The position numbers were made by a program, and so were the translations under genes. DNA of 64,000 bases from Pusillimonas minor (GTDB lineage: Bacteria; Pseudomonadota; Gammaproteobacteria; Burkholderiales; Burkholderiaceae_B), in contig NZ_JACJUU010000007.1 of the NCBI RefSeq assembly GCF_014237865.1, positions 107,262 to 171,261 on the forward strand. The letters are read 5' to 3'. Each line of letters starts with the position of its first letter. The first letter of the stretch is position 1. This document shows, piece after piece, positions 11,919-22,332 of this stretch. Below the pieces are notes generated by a model, which did no database searches, was not told the DNA's origin, and was given only the letters and a program-made list of their open reading frames with translations.

Positions 11919-12173
11919 TCAGGCAGCGACTTTAGCCGAGTATTCTTTAACCAGGCGAGCCACTGCGGGCGACAACTGGGCGCCATTGCTGGTCCAGTGC
12001 TCGACACGATCAAGGGCAATACGCAGGTTTTCCTGGCCTTCGCCAGCGACCGGGTTGTAAAAGCCAACGCGTTCGATAAAACGGCCGTCACGACGGTTAC
12101 GCGAATCGGCAGCAACAAGGTTGTAAAACGGACGTTTCTTCGAGCCACCACGGGCCAGACGAATCACCACCAT
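11919..12173 (-). CDS. rpsP: 30S ribosomal protein S16
   Basis: 84 residues from the ATG at 12173 ([18 protein letters not shown]), the standard S16 start; an AAAGGA Shine-Dalgarno lies 6 bases upstream. First gene of the rpsP-rimM-trmD operon, with a well-formed promoter at 12209-12238. Confidence 0.97.
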   Translation of the reverse strand: MVVIRLARGGSKKRPFYNLVAADSRNRRDGRFIERVGFYNPVAGEGQENLRIALDRVEHWTSNGAQLSPAVARLVKEYSAKVAA

Positions 12174-12208
12174 AGGTAATCCTTTGAAAATGATGTGGAA
12201 AACAAAAG

Positions 12209-12238
12209 ATTCTAGCATTTTTAGCCTGCACTAGGCAA
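12209..12238 (-). promoter_or_regulatory. Predicted sigma70 promoter of rpsP-rimM-trmD
   Basis: On the minus strand TTGCCT (12233-12238), an 18-base spacer and TAGAAT (12209-12214) stand about 35 bases upstream of the rpsP start codon. Both hexamers match the consensus well. Predicted from sequence only. Confidence 0.6.
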
Positions 12239-12359
12239 ACTAAAACCAGAATCCACCAAAAAATTCACCAGAAAGCCACAAGGGCCCTGACAAAATCAAA
12301 AACTTGGCGCCTGAACGCGCACCGGCCCGCCATGCGCAACCGGCACACCTGCCGCCCTG

Positions 12360-12611
12360 TTAACGACGGGTTAAAAAATGCACCGTCGCGTCGGCCTGGG
12401 CCACCTGGGCAACCAACGCATTACCGGTTTGCCGACAAAACGCCTGAAAATCACGCACCGCATTGGTATCGGTGGTAATGACTTTAAGGGTTTGGCCGCT
12501 TTGCAGTTGCGCCAACGCTTTCTTGGCCCGCAAAATAGGCAGCGGGCATTTTAACCCAGAAGCATCAACTTCAAGGTCGAATACGGGTAAAGAAGTTGTA
12601 TCTGCACTCAT
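12360..12611 (-). CDS. TusA-family sulfur carrier protein
   Basis: 83 residues with the TusA hallmark Cys-Pro-x-Pro (GLKCPLPILRAKKAL), in which the Cys carries a persulfide. Family members relay sulfur for 2-thiouridine tRNA modification, molybdenum-cofactor synthesis or sulfur oxidation. This copy lies 21 bases downstream of alaS on the same strand. Whether it is the mnmA-linked TusA itself or a paralogue cannot be told from sequence. Confidence 0.85.
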   Translation of the reverse strand: MSADTTSLPVFDLEVDASGLKCPLPILRAKKALAQLQSGQTLKVITTDTNAVRDFQAFCRQTGNALVAQVAQADATVHFLTRR

Positions 12612-12632
12612 GACATCAACCTGTTGCTGGCA

Positions 12633-15257
12633 TCAGGCCTGTGTACGCTCACGTACCCAGGGCTCAACACCCGCCAGCGCTGCCGGCAATGCGGCGGCAT
12701 CGGTGCCCCCGCCCATGGCCATATCGGGGCGACCACCGCCTTTGCCGCCCACCTGGCCGGCCACGAGCCCAACCAAATCGCCGGCCTTGATCTTGCCGGT
12801 GGCATCGGGCGTTACACCGGCAACCAGGCTGATCTTGCCATCGGCCACGGTCGCCAGCAAAACAATGGCCGGCTTGAGACGTTCTTTAAGGTCGTCGACC
12901 ATACCGCGCAGGGCTTTGGGGTCGACACCGGCCAACTGGCCGACCAGCAAGCGTACGCCGCCGCCAACGTCGACTGCCTTGTCGAGCAGATCGTTACCCG
13001 CCGAAGCGGCCAGCTTTTGCTGCAAACGCTGGGCTTCGGTCTCGGCCGCCTTGACCTGCGACTGCAATAGCCCGATACGCGCCAGAAGCTCGGCGGGCTG
13101 GGTTTTAAGCAGCCCTGCAGCCTGTTGCAATGTGGCATTGGCTTGCTGCACCCAGGCCAGGGCGTTGTCGCCCGTGATGGCCTCGATACGGCGAACACCG
13201 GCAGCCACACCGCCTTCAGAGACAATCTTGAACAAACCGATGTCGCCGGTACGCGCTACGTGGGTGCCGCCGCACAGTTCGCGAGAAAAGCCGATATCGA
13301 GCACACGGACTTCGTCGCCGTATTTTTCGCCAAACAATGCCACCGCCCCACCCTGCACCGCGTCGTCGTAAGACATAAGCTGGGCACGTACCTGCTGGTT
13401 GGCAAGCACTTCGGCATTGACGATGTTTTCGATGGCAATGATCTGTTCGGGTGTGACCTGTGCATCGTGCGCAAAGTCGAAACGGGTTTTATCGGCGTCG
13501 ACCAATGAACCCCGCTGCTGCACATGCCCCCCCAGTACTTCGCGAAGCGCTTTGTGCATAAGGTGGGTAGCCGAGTGGTTACGTACGGTGCGCGCACGGC
13601 GCTGGACATCGACTTGCGCCGACACGGTATCGCCCACCGACAGCACACCCTGCTCGAGCGCGCCATGATGCCCGAACACCTGACTTTGAATTTTTTGCGT
13701 ATCGGCGACGACAAAACGCGCCGAACCCGCAGCCAGCACGCCGGCATCGCCGACCTGCCCGCCGGACTCGGCGTAGAACGGTGTCACGTCGAGGACGACA
13801 ACAGCTTCCTGGCCAGCCTGGACCTGGTCGACAGAGACGCCATTGAGATAAAGCGCTGTAACACGCCCTTCGGCCTGCAGATGTTCGTAACCTTCGAAAC
13901 GGGTTTCGACACCCGAATAACTAAGCCCCTCGGCGGCCTTGAACTTGCCGGCCGCCCGGGCTTGTTCGCGCTGGCGGTTCATGGCCGCCTCGAAGCCGGG
14001 CAAGTCAACATTGACCTTGCGCTCGCGACAAATGTCGGCAGTCAGGTCGACCGGAAAGCCATAGGTGTCGTACAAGGTAAATAAGGTCTGGCCATCGAGC
14101 ACCCCGCCCTCGGGCAGCGACGCCAACGCGCCATCGAGGATTTTCATGCCGTTTTCGAGCGTTTCGCTGAAACGCTCTTCTTCTTGACGGAGTACCTGCT
14201 CGACGCGCGCCTGCTGCGTAGCCAGCTCGGGATAGGCATCGCCCATTTGCGCAACCAGATCGGCCACCAGGCGATGGAAGAACACACCCGATTGCCCCAG
14301 CTTGTGACCATGACGCAGGGCGCGACGCACAATGCGGCGCAGCACATAGCCGCGACCTTCGTTGCTGGGAATAACACCATCAACGATAAGGAAACTGCAG
14401 GCCCGGATATGGTCGGCAATGACTTTAAGTGAATTATTGCCCAGGTCGGTCGTGCCGGTTTCGCGCGCGGCGGCCTTGATGAGCGCCTGAAAAAGGTCGA
14501 TCTCGTAGTTGGAGTGCACATGCTGCAACACCGCTGCGATGCGCTCGAGCCCCATACCGGTATCGACACAAGGCTTGGGCAGCGGCGTCATGTTGCCATC
14601 GGCATCGCGCTCGAACTGCATGAACACCAGGTTCCAGACCTCGATATAGCGATCACCGTCTTCTTCGGGCGAGCCCGGAGGGCCGCCCCAGACATCGGGA
14701 CCATGGTCGTAGAAAATTTCGGAACACGGGCCACAAGGACCGGTGTCGCCCATTTGCCAAAAGTTGTCGGATGCGTAGCGCGCACCTTTGTTATCGCCGA
14801 TGCGAACGATGCGCTCGGCCGGCACTTTGATTTCTTTTTGCCAGATTTCGTAGGCTTCGTCGTCTTCTTGGTAAACCGTTACCCAGAGTTTTTCGGGGGG
14901 GAGGTTGTAAACCGTGGTCAGAAGCTCCCAGGCATGATAAATGGCTTCGCGCTTGAAGTAATCGCCAAAGCTGAAATTACCCAGCATCTCGAAGAACGTG
15001 TGATGCCTGGCTGTGTAGCCCACGTTTTCAAGGTCGTTATGCTTGCCCCCTGCCCGCACGCAACGTTGCGAACTGACGGCGCGCTGATAACTGCGTGCCT
15101 CTTTGCCCGTGAATACGTCTTTGAACTGAACCATGCCGGCGTTCGTAAACAGCAGCGTTGGGTCGTTGCCCGGGATGAGCGACGACGAAGGCACCACGTT
15201 GTGACCTTTCGATTCGAAGAACGATAGAAATTTCTGGCGGATCTCGGAGGTTTTCAT
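12633..15257 (-). CDS. alaS: Alanine--tRNA ligase
   Basis: Class II aminoacyl-tRNA synthetase with editing domain. 874 residues from ATG 15257 ([19 protein letters not shown]); a TTG two codons upstream is less likely. Features seen: class II core in the first third ([19 protein letters not shown]), editing-site zinc ligands [11 protein letters not shown] and [13 protein letters not shown], and the C-terminal DHHA1 domain ([12 protein letters not shown]). 64 bases separate it from the xdhC stop; no clear terminator was seen there. Confidence 0.97.
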   Translation of the reverse strand: MKTSEIRQKFLSFFESKGHNVVPSSSLIPGNDPTLLFTNAGMVQFKDVFTGKEARSYQRAVSSQRCVRAGGKHNDLENVGYTARHHTFFEMLGNFSFGDYFKREAIYHAWELLTTVYNLPPEKLWVTVYQEDDEAYEIWQKEIKVPAERIVRIGDNKGARYASDNFWQMGDTGPCGPCSEIFYDHGPDVWGGPPGSPEEDGDRYIEVWNLVFMQFERDADGNMTPLPKPCVDTGMGLERIAAVLQHVHSNYEIDLFQALIKAAARETGTTDLGNNSLKVIADHIRACSFLIVDGVIPSNEGRGYVLRRIVRRALRHGHKLGQSGVFFHRLVADLVAQMGDAYPELATQQARVEQVLRQEEERFSETLENGMKILDGALASLPEGGVLDGQTLFTLYDTYGFPVDLTADICRERKVNVDLPGFEAAMNRQREQARAAGKFKAAEGLSYSGVETRFEGYEHLQAEGRVTALYLNGVSVDQVQAGQEAVVVLDVTPFYAESGGQVGDAGVLAAGSARFVVADTQKIQSQVFGHHGALEQGVLSVGDTVSAQVDVQRRARTVRNHSATHLMHKALREVLGGHVQQRGSLVDADKTRFDFAHDAQVTPEQIIAIENIVNAEVLANQQVRAQLMSYDDAVQGGAVALFGEKYGDEVRVLDIGFSRELCGGTHVARTGDIGLFKIVSEGGVAAGVRRIEAITGDNALAWVQQANATLQQAAGLLKTQPAELLARIGLLQSQVKAAETEAQRLQQKLAASAGNDLLDKAVDVGGGVRLLVGQLAGVDPKALRGMVDDLKERLKPAIVLLATVADGKISLVAGVTPDATGKIKAGDLVGLVAGQVGGKGGGRPDMAMGGGTDAAALPAALAGVEPWVRERTQA

Positions 15258-15321
15258 TGACAAAAAAGGCGCTATTAAACAGATGACCGGTGATTATAGA
15301 GGCACCCGGACCAAAAATCTT

Positions 15322-16275
15322 TCAGGTCAGCGACAGCAATTGCGCGACAACCGAGACGGCGATGACTTCCGGCAGCTTGCTGTTGGTTTTGACCAACCCT
15401 ATGGGGCAGGTCATTTGGGCGACCAGGGCTTCGGAGAAGCGTTGACGCAGCCGCGACTCGAAGCGGGCTTTTTTTGTGGCAGAGCCAATAAGCCCCAGGA
15501 AACGGAACGTTTTTTGAGCCATGACAGCCTGCACCAGCGCCATATCAAGGGCATGACTATGCGTCAGCACCAGCCAGCATGCGTTGTCGGGGCAGTCGGG
15601 AACGTCGGCATCGTCGCCCTGAAGCGCCGTTACGTTGGCCGGCAAGTGCGCGGGCCAGACATCGTCGCGCGGGTCGAGCCAAATAACCTTTACCGGCAAT
15701 GTCCCCAGAATGTTGATGATGGCCCTGCCAACGTGACCTGCGCCGCACACCACAACAGTCAGCGTTGCCGCAGACAACACGTCGGTCAGACGTCCCGAAT
15801 CGGCATCCCAATGCGCCTGGTCGGTGTCGAAGTCTTGCGCAGGGTCGGGTGAAAGCTGAAGGCTTACCGGTGCGGCAAGATCGGTAAAGCTGACAATACG
15901 GCGAACCGACTGCCCTTTATGCAGATGGTCCGCAACGCTATCGAACCAGGGCAGATCGTCGGGCCCAAGGCGCTCGAAGCCCAGCCACACGACCCCGCCG
16001 CAACATTGCCCCAGGCTTGGGCCAAGCGCATAACGTTCGATATGCCGGGCGGGCTTGGTGGCGTCGGCAAGCAGGTCTCGGGCCAGATCGATGGCCTTGA
16101 ACTCGAGATGCCCCCCGCCGATGGTGCCAAGCACCTCGGCGTCGAGCACCCACAGTTTTGCGCCGCCCCCGCGAGGCGCCGAGCCCGCAGACCGGACAAC
16201 CGTAACAAGCACAAGCGAGCGCCCGGCCTGCAAGGCCTGACGCGCCGCTAAAGACCAGCCCCCTGCATCAGCCAT
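15322..16275 (-). CDS. xdhC: Xanthine dehydrogenase accessory protein XdhC
   Basis: XdhC inserts the sulfurated molybdenum cofactor into xanthine dehydrogenase. 317 residues: N-terminal XdhC/CoxI domain (SLVLVTVVRSAGSAPRGGGAK, GTIGGGHLE), C-terminal Rossmann-like domain with VVCGAGHVGRAIINILG and LIGSATKKARFESRL. Its start overlaps the xdhB stop by 8 bases, so it is translated from the xdh message. Last gene of the minus-strand purine operon. Confidence 0.95.
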   Translation of the reverse strand: MADAGGWSLAARQALQAGRSLVLVTVVRSAGSAPRGGGAKLWVLDAEVLGTIGGGHLEFKAIDLARDLLADATKPARHIERYALGPSLGQCCGGVVWLGFERLGPDDLPWFDSVADHLHKGQSVRRIVSFTDLAAPVSLQLSPDPAQDFDTDQAHWDADSGRLTDVLSAATLTVVVCGAGHVGRAIINILGTLPVKVIWLDPRDDVWPAHLPANVTALQGDDADVPDCPDNACWLVLTHSHALDMALVQAVMAQKTFRFLGLIGSATKKARFESRLRQRFSEALVAQMTCPIGLVKTNSKLPEVIAVSVVAQLLSLT

Positions 16276-18607
16276 GTTCTGTGGCCAGCTCCGGCAACTT
16301 CAACCGAGGCGCAACAGCATGAACTGCCCGCAAGATTTGCTCGGCGGTCGCCGGGGCATCGAGCGGCGCCAGTGTGCCAGGCTGATTGCCCGCCGCATGC
16401 ACTGCATCGCGAATGGCGAAAAACACCGACAACGCCAACGGCAGCGGCGGCTCGCCGACGGCCTTGGACTGATAGACACTGTTTTCGACATTACCGTTAC
16501 TGAAAAATGCAACGTTAAGGGCCTCGGGACAGTCGGAGATTGACGGAATCTTGTAGGTTGAAGGCGCATGCGTCATGAGGCGCCCGTCTTTGTTCCACCA
16601 CAACTCTTCAGTGGTCAGCCAACCCATCCCCTGAATGAAACCGCCCTCGATCTGACCGATATCAACAGCCGGATTGATGGGACGGCCCGCGTCATAAAGC
16701 ACATCGGCGCGCACCAGACGGTTTTCGCCGGTTAGGGTGTCGATAATGACTTCGGCGCAAGCTGCCCCATATACGAAGTAATAGAAGGGGCGACCGGTGA
16801 GGGTTTTGAAGTCGTAGTGGATTTTAGGCGTGCGGTAAAACCCGGACGACCACAAAGGCACACGTGCGTTGTAGGCCTCTTGCACAAATTTGGCAAACGG
16901 CAGGATGACACGTTCGCCGCAATGCACCTGATTGCTGCGGAAGACAACGTCGGCGGTATCGCAGCCGTAATGATCGGCCGCGTACGCCACCAGCACAGCC
17001 TTGATTTTGCGGGCAGCATCTTGTGCCGCCTTGCCGTTCAGGTCGGTGCCCGACGACGCTGCCGTCGCCGAGGTGTTGGACACTTTGGACGTATCGGTTG
17101 CAGAAACGCGGACGTGCTCAATGCCAATCCCCAATTCTTCGGCAACCACCTGCGCAACTTTGGTATTTAGCCCCTGGCCCATCTCGGTGCCACCGTGGTT
17201 AATCAGGACAGAGCCGTCGGTGTAAATGTGCAACAAAGCGCCGGCCTGGTTAAGATGCGTGGCCGTAAACGAAATGCCGAACTTCACGGGTACCAGCGCC
17301 AGACCTTTTTTCAGCACCTGGTTTTGGGCATTGAAGCGCGTAATGTCTTCACGACGACGACGGTATTCGGCGGTTTGCTCGAGCTGGTCAACCAGTTCGT
17401 GAATGACATTGTCTTCAACCGTCATTTGATAGGGCGTGACGTTACGCTCGGTTTTGCCGTAAAAATTGCGCCGGCGCACGTCGAGCGGGTCTTTGCCCAG
17501 ACGACGGGCGATGTCCTCGATGACGTACTCGATGGCCATAATGCCCTGCGGGCCGCCAAACCCGCGAAACGCGGTATTGGATTGTGTATTGGTCTTGACC
17601 CGCAACGACAGGATATCGAAAGTCTCGAGGAAATAGGTGTTGTCGGTGTGGAAAACCTGACGGTCGGCCACCGCGCCAGACAGGTCGGCCGAATAACCAC
17701 AACGCAGTTGCTGCTCGAACTTGATGGCTTTGATCAGGCCATCGTCGTCGTAGGCAACATCGTATTCCACCCGAAAATCGTGCCGTTTGCCGGTCATCAT
17801 GAAGTCGTCGTCGCGGTCGGCGCGCAGTTTTACAGGCCGCCCGGTATGGTGAGCCAGCAAGGCCGCAACGGCAGCAAATGGCCACGACTGACTTTCTTTG
17901 CCGCCAAACCCGCCACCCATACGTCGACACTGCACTTTGACGGTATGGGCCGGTTGATGCAACGCATGCGCAATGATGAACTGCATTTCGGACGGATGCT
18001 GGGTTGAGCAAAACACCTGCATCTCGGCGTTTTCGCCGGGCAAGGCATAGGCAACTTGCCCTTCAAGGTAAAACTGCTCTTGCCCGCCGCAATAAAAGCT
18101 GCCCTGATGACGATGAGGGCCTTGCGCCAGCGTTTCAGGCACATTGCCTTTAGAGATACGCGCCGGCGGCAAGACATAGGCCTGCTTATCGGCGGCCGAT
18201 TTAATGTCGAGCAAGGGCTCAAGATTTTCGTATTCGACCTTGGCCAGACGCGCGGCGCGGCGCGCCAGGTCGTGCGAGGTTGCCGCCACTGCAAACAAAG
18301 GCTGTCCCACATAGTCGACCTTGCCATCGGCAAAAACCGGCTCGTCGGCAATGACCGGCCCAACGTATTTTTCGCCCGGCACATCGTCAAGCGTAATGAC
18401 AGCCACCACACCCGGGGCCGCGCGCACAGCGGTCAGATCCATCGAGACAATGCGCGCGTGCGCCCGCTCGGACAGGCCGAATGCGGCATGCAGCGTACCC
18501 TGGACCTCGGGGATGTCGTCGGTGTACTGCGCACGACCCGTAACATGCAAATGTGCACTTTCGTGTTTGACCGAGGTGCCAACCGTTTGATATTTGTTCT
18601 GTGTCAT
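16268..18607 (-). CDS. xdhB: Xanthine dehydrogenase, molybdopterin-binding subunit
   Basis: Catalytic subunit that hydroxylates hypoxanthine and xanthine to urate at the molybdenum centre. 779 residues, normal for bacterial XdhB. Signatures: VTGRAQYTDDIPE near the start, cofactor-contacting GGGFGGKESQ, TAFRGFGGPQG, GGTEMGQGLNTK, and the C-terminal active-site segment VGEPPLPLALSVFFAIRDA containing the essential Glu. Preceded by a GGGGG-type ribosome site; 15 bases after xdhA. Confidence 0.97.
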   Translation of the reverse strand: MTQNKYQTVGTSVKHESAHLHVTGRAQYTDDIPEVQGTLHAAFGLSERAHARIVSMDLTAVRAAPGVVAVITLDDVPGEKYVGPVIADEPVFADGKVDYVGQPLFAVAATSHDLARRAARLAKVEYENLEPLLDIKSAADKQAYVLPPARISKGNVPETLAQGPHRHQGSFYCGGQEQFYLEGQVAYALPGENAEMQVFCSTQHPSEMQFIIAHALHQPAHTVKVQCRRMGGGFGGKESQSWPFAAVAALLAHHTGRPVKLRADRDDDFMMTGKRHDFRVEYDVAYDDDGLIKAIKFEQQLRCGYSADLSGAVADRQVFHTDNTYFLETFDILSLRVKTNTQSNTAFRGFGGPQGIMAIEYVIEDIARRLGKDPLDVRRRNFYGKTERNVTPYQMTVEDNVIHELVDQLEQTAEYRRRREDITRFNAQNQVLKKGLALVPVKFGISFTATHLNQAGALLHIYTDGSVLINHGGTEMGQGLNTKVAQVVAEELGIGIEHVRVSATDTSKVSNTSATAASSGTDLNGKAAQDAARKIKAVLVAYAADHYGCDTADVVFRSNQVHCGERVILPFAKFVQEAYNARVPLWSSGFYRTPKIHYDFKTLTGRPFYYFVYGAACAEVIIDTLTGENRLVRADVLYDAGRPINPAVDIGQIEGGFIQGMGWLTTEELWWNKDGRLMTHAPSTYKIPSISDCPEALNVAFFSNGNVENSVYQSKAVGEPPLPLALSVFFAIRDAVHAAGNQPGTLAPLDAPATAEQILRAVHAVAPRLKLPELATEHG

Positions 18608-18622
18608 AGGACCCCCTATTAA

Positions 18623-20065
18623 TTAAACGCGCGTCGCCGCAGCGCCGGTGGTTTCCAGGTAGAAGCGATACAGCAGGTTTTGCGCGGTTTGCAACCGGTA
18701 TTCGCTGGTGGCCCGCATGTCTGAAAGGGGCTGATAGTCGGCGGCCAAGGCGGCCATCGCGGCGGTCACCGCCGATTCGTCAAACGATTTCCCGACCAGT
18801 GCGGCCTCGGCCTCGGTTGCACGCTTTGAGGTGGCTGCCATACCGCCATGCGCAATACGCACCGAGGCGACCTGCCCATTTTCAAGACGCAAGGCATAGG
18901 CGCTGCATACGGCAGAAATATCCTGGTCAAAACGTTTGGACAGCTTGTACGTGGCCACTTTAAGGGCCGGATCACGCAGAGGCACCTTGATGGCCTCGAC
19001 GAACTCGCCCGGCTCGCGGTCTTGCTTACGATAATCGAGATACAGGTCTTCGAGGGGAAGTTCGCGACGCGCATTGCCCTTGCGCAAAACGACGCGCGTT
19101 TGCAAGGCAATCAGCAACGGCGCACTGTCGCCAATTGGTGAACCATTGGCAACATTACCGACCAGCGTGCCGGAATTGCGAATGGGCATGGACGCAAAAC
19201 GCTTCCAGAGTTCGTGCGCTTCGGGATACTCGCGAACAAGGGCCTCGTAGCCTTCATTGAGCAACACCGCGGCGCCAATGTACAAACTGGTTTCGTCGCG
19301 ACGAATGACATCGAGCTCGGCAACGTTGCCCAGATAAATGACTTTAGGGAATACCTTGAGCTGCTTGGTGACCATCAGGCCAACGTCGGTGCCGCCCGCC
19401 AGCAGTGTCGCGTCGGGGTGGGCCAGGAACAGGTCGGCCAGTTGATCGGCGCTACACGGCGCCCAGTATCTTTGAGCACTTTCGGTGATGGCCAGCGGTT
19501 CGGTGGCGGCGTCGCGCAGGGCCTTGAGCCAGCCCTGCACCTGGGCCATGGTGGCGCCTTCGGGAGCGGGATAATTACCCATATCGAGCGCAGCGTCGAT
19601 GATGGGACGATAGCCTGTACAACGGCACAAATTACCCGACAGGTGATCAAGCACCTCTTCGCGCACCGGGCGAACCTTGCCATTGCAATACATGGTGTAC
19701 AGCGACATTACGAAACCGGGGGTGCAAAAACCACACTGCGACCCGTGGTGGTCGACCATGGCTTGCTGAACCGGATGCAAGGCCTGACCATCGGCCGACA
19801 GGCCTTCGACAGTCCAGATGGCACGGCCGTCTAGCGTGGGCAAAAAGCGGATACACGCATTGATGGCTCGAAAGCTGACGTTGTCGTGCGCGTCGAGGGC
19901 GGCTTCGGTAACCGTACATGCACCGCAGTCTCCTTCGGCACACCCTTCTTTGGTGCCCACCAGACCGGCCTGTTCGCGTAAATACTGAAGAACCGTTTGC
20001 GTAGGTGAGGCTGGCACGACGTGTTGAAGTACGCCGTTAAGATAAAAACTGACGGTTTGTCGCAT
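18623..20065 (-). CDS. xdhA: Xanthine dehydrogenase, FeS/FAD subunit
   Basis: Electron-transfer subunit. 480 residues: first [2Fe-2S] cluster Cys42, Cys47, Cys50 in GCAEGDCGACTV, second cluster in GSQCGFCTPGF and NLCRCTGYRP, then the FAD domain (LLAGGTDVGLMVTKQ; IRNSGTLVGNVANGSPIGD). A GGAGA ribosome site lies upstream of the ATG at 20065. Between allA and xdhB on the same strand. Confidence 0.97.
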   Translation of the reverse strand: MRQTVSFYLNGVLQHVVPASPTQTVLQYLREQAGLVGTKEGCAEGDCGACTVTEAALDAHDNVSFRAINACIRFLPTLDGRAIWTVEGLSADGQALHPVQQAMVDHHGSQCGFCTPGFVMSLYTMYCNGKVRPVREEVLDHLSGNLCRCTGYRPIIDAALDMGNYPAPEGATMAQVQGWLKALRDAATEPLAITESAQRYWAPCSADQLADLFLAHPDATLLAGGTDVGLMVTKQLKVFPKVIYLGNVAELDVIRRDETSLYIGAAVLLNEGYEALVREYPEAHELWKRFASMPIRNSGTLVGNVANGSPIGDSAPLLIALQTRVVLRKGNARRELPLEDLYLDYRKQDREPGEFVEAIKVPLRDPALKVATYKLSKRFDQDISAVCSAYALRLENGQVASVRIAHGGMAATSKRATEAEAALVGKSFDESAVTAAMAALAADYQPLSDMRATSEYRLQTAQNLLYRFYLETTGAAATRV

Positions 20066-20128
20066 TGAATTATGTCTCCGTTTTTTGTTGTCTTGGTGAA
20101 TGGCAGCGCCTGAAGTCAGGCGCGCCTA

Positions 20129-20647
20129 TCAGTGGTCATCGGCATAGCTACCATCGACAACAAACTGTTGATGCAGGTCGCATTCATCGCAGTTCGGGGT
20201 AGTACCGATGCGATCGACCACAATAAAATCGCCTTGCTGCGCCAACGTCAGCAAGGGGTGATGCCAGGTACCGGCGTGGTAATTGACGCCCTGGTGACCC
20301 TCTGCATAAAACGCCCGAATATTGGACTCATCGGGCCTGTCGTCGTTGCCGTTAGGGGCGACAACCACAATAAAAGGCGTGTTGCCTGTGGGGATCCAGG
20401 CCTGGCTGCCCAAGGGATGGCGCTCGAGCATGGACACTGAAATGGGGAAATGAAACGCCCCGCCCCGGGCCAGACTGATGCCGGCCTGACCGTCGTCGCC
20501 GCGAATTTGTACTTTACCGACATGATGATAGCGCCGGGTTGTCCCGTTGTTAATGGGAAACCAGTCGTTATCTTCCATGGCAATGACATCGCCAAACGGC
20601 GCAAATTTTGCTTTGGTCAGACGCTCGAGTTTGATCAGGTTCGGCAT
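20129..20647 (-). CDS. allA: Ureidoglycolate lyase
   Basis: Splits ureidoglycolate into glyoxylate and urea, the last step of the pathway encoded here. 172 residues of cupin-like fold; family features are KAKFAPFGDVI at the start, NNGTTRRYHHVGKV, and the metal-site region GVNYHAGTWHHPLL. An AAGGA ribosome site precedes the ATG. Only 12 bases from the allantoicase stop, consistent with consecutive pathway steps. Confidence 0.95.
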   Translation of the reverse strand: MPNLIKLERLTKAKFAPFGDVIAMEDNDWFPINNGTTRRYHHVGKVQIRGDDGQAGISLARGGAFHFPISVSMLERHPLGSQAWIPTGNTPFIVVVAPNGNDDRPDESNIRAFYAEGHQGVNYHAGTWHHPLLTLAQQGDFIVVDRIGTTPNCDECDLHQQFVVDGSYADDH

Positions 20648-20659
20648 GAGTCTTCCTTG

Positions 20660-21697
20660 TCAGGCCAGACGGCCCCATACACGCAGACGGCTGACGCCGC
20701 CATCGGGGTGCATGTTCAGTTTGACGTGCGTGACCGGGCCAACGTCGTTGAAGTGCTCGGTCGTGTAAAAGTGCTGCGTGTCGGGCTGGGCTTTTTGTTC
20801 GGGCAACAGCACGGGCCAGAACATGGCCTGGGTAATAATGGACTGATCGGTACCGTAGGTAACATTTGCCGCCTGGATAGATACACGATCTGGATAATTA
20901 CCCTTGAAGTGGGCCGTATCAACTTCAATTTTTTCGACATGCACCGGGTGCGCAAGTTCAACGACACACCAGTCGTAACCTGGCTCGCGACGACGGCGGG
21001 TTTCCCAGCCGTCACCCATGTTCACACCACGACCCGGCATGATCAGGCGGAACGGCACACCAAAGTGCGCGTCGTTGTAGCCCACGATACGGCCACCGGC
21101 CGCCAGGGCCGACACCTCGTGCAGCGCGTTGGGATCTTTAGAAGACCAGTCGGCCGCCGGTTGGCCGAACACGCGAAAGCGAGCCACGCCACCGTCGGGG
21201 TAGATATTCAGGCGGCAGTGTGTCCAGCGGCGCTCGTCGTCGAGCGCAATAAAGTGATGCGAACTGCTGGACAGGGTTGTTGAAGGCACGATTTCGGTCC
21301 AAACCGTCGTGTCATCCGGGTCGCCCTCGCAATAACAGGCTTGCACCGAAGCCGCCGGGGGGAAATTGCCGGTGAAGTGGCTGGTGTCGATGTCGATGCC
21401 TTTGATGACCCCCGAAACCCCCAGACGGACCACCGCATGGTCGTAGCCGCCGTCACGACGACGGCGGGTTTCCCAGCCGTCCATCCATTTACCGTGATCG
21501 TCGAACTTGCCCACAATAAATACCGGCTCGGCAGGCTGAAGCATGCGCTCGGCCGGCCCGAACCACTCGTTTGAGCAAGAAACAACCTTTGCGCCAAAGT
21601 CGGCCAATGCAAGATTTGCGTAACGCGTCGCAAAATCGGGAAAATCGACGCTGGGCGCATTGATGACGGTGCCGACGGGTAAAGGTGGGGTTGCCAT
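20660..21697 (-). CDS. alc: Allantoicase
   Basis: Hydrolyses allantoate to ureidoglycolate and urea. 345 residues from ATG 21697 ([30 protein letters not shown]) with AGGAG 8 bases upstream. It consists of two homologous jelly-roll halves, shown by the internal repeat [20 protein letters not shown] and [20 protein letters not shown], followed by matching HF-x-GN-P (HFTGNFPP and HFKGNYPD). An upstream reading frame exists but overlaps uraD. Confidence 0.95.
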   Translation of the reverse strand: MATPPLPVGTVINAPSVDFPDFATRYANLALADFGAKVVSCSNEWFGPAERMLQPAEPVFIVGKFDDHGKWMDGWETRRRRDGGYDHAVVRLGVSGVIKGIDIDTSHFTGNFPPAASVQACYCEGDPDDTTVWTEIVPSTTLSSSSHHFIALDDERRWTHCRLNIYPDGGVARFRVFGQPAADWSSKDPNALHEVSALAAGGRIVGYNDAHFGVPFRLIMPGRGVNMGDGWETRRRREPGYDWCVVELAHPVHVEKIEVDTAHFKGNYPDRVSIQAANVTYGTDQSIITQAMFWPVLLPEQKAQPDTQHFYTTEHFNDVGPVTHVKLNMHPDGGVSRLRVWGRLA

Positions 21698-21755
21698 GAC
21701 ATGGACTCCTGACAAGAAACAATAAAAACCGGAAAAATGACCTTTACGGGAAGGC

Positions 21756-22277
21756 TCAGTTTTCTTCGACAAGGGCTTCCAGACGGAAGCGACCAATTTT
21801 GAAAATTTGTTGCAGGCTTTCCTGCACTTCCTGGGCCGGGGTCAACCCCAGACGGCGCTCGAACTGGGCAATAATGCCGGCACGATCGTAGCCCTTTACT
21901 GCCAAAATGAACGGAAAACCGAACTTTTCGCGATAAGCCTGATTAAGCTGTGTCAACCGGGCAAACTCTTCGGGAGCGCATTGATCCAGCCCGGCCCCGG
22001 CTTGTTCCGACGTGGATTCGGGCGTCAGCTCGCCGCGAATGGCAGCTTTGCCGGCAAGCTCGGGGTGCGCACAAATCAGTTTCATTTGCAGGTCGTGCTC
22101 GGCGCCTTCTATTTGACGAACCATTTCGGTGTGCAACGCATGCACGCTGGTAAACGGCCGATGCGCCGCAGCGCGCTCGGCTACCCAGGGCGAGTGCTCG
22201 AAAACACCGCCCAGCACGCGGACAAAGTCCTCGACGGGCATGGCATTAAGTGTTGCCATAGAAACTTTTGTGGTCAT
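21756..22277 (-). CDS. uraD: 2-oxo-4-hydroxy-4-carboxy-5-ureidoimidazoline decarboxylase
   Basis: Converts OHCU to S-allantoin, preventing slow racemising decay. 173 residues from the ATG at 22277 with AGAGG upstream; the longer frame to 22466 would run into puuE. The catalytic-His motif appears as [13 protein letters not shown], and [16 protein letters not shown] near the C-terminus is typical. Placed directly after allantoinase. Confidence 0.94.
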   Translation of the reverse strand: MTTKVSMATLNAMPVEDFVRVLGGVFEHSPWVAERAAAHRPFTSVHALHTEMVRQIEGAEHDLQMKLICAHPELAGKAAIRGELTPESTSEQAGAGLDQCAPEEFARLTQLNQAYREKFGFPFILAVKGYDRAGIIAQFERRLGLTPAQEVQESLQQIFKIGRFRLEALVEEN

Positions 22278-22332
22278 GTCTACCTCTGAATCAGTTTTAT
22301 TTAAGTTTGGGCGCTTATGGGCTGCCGTGCCG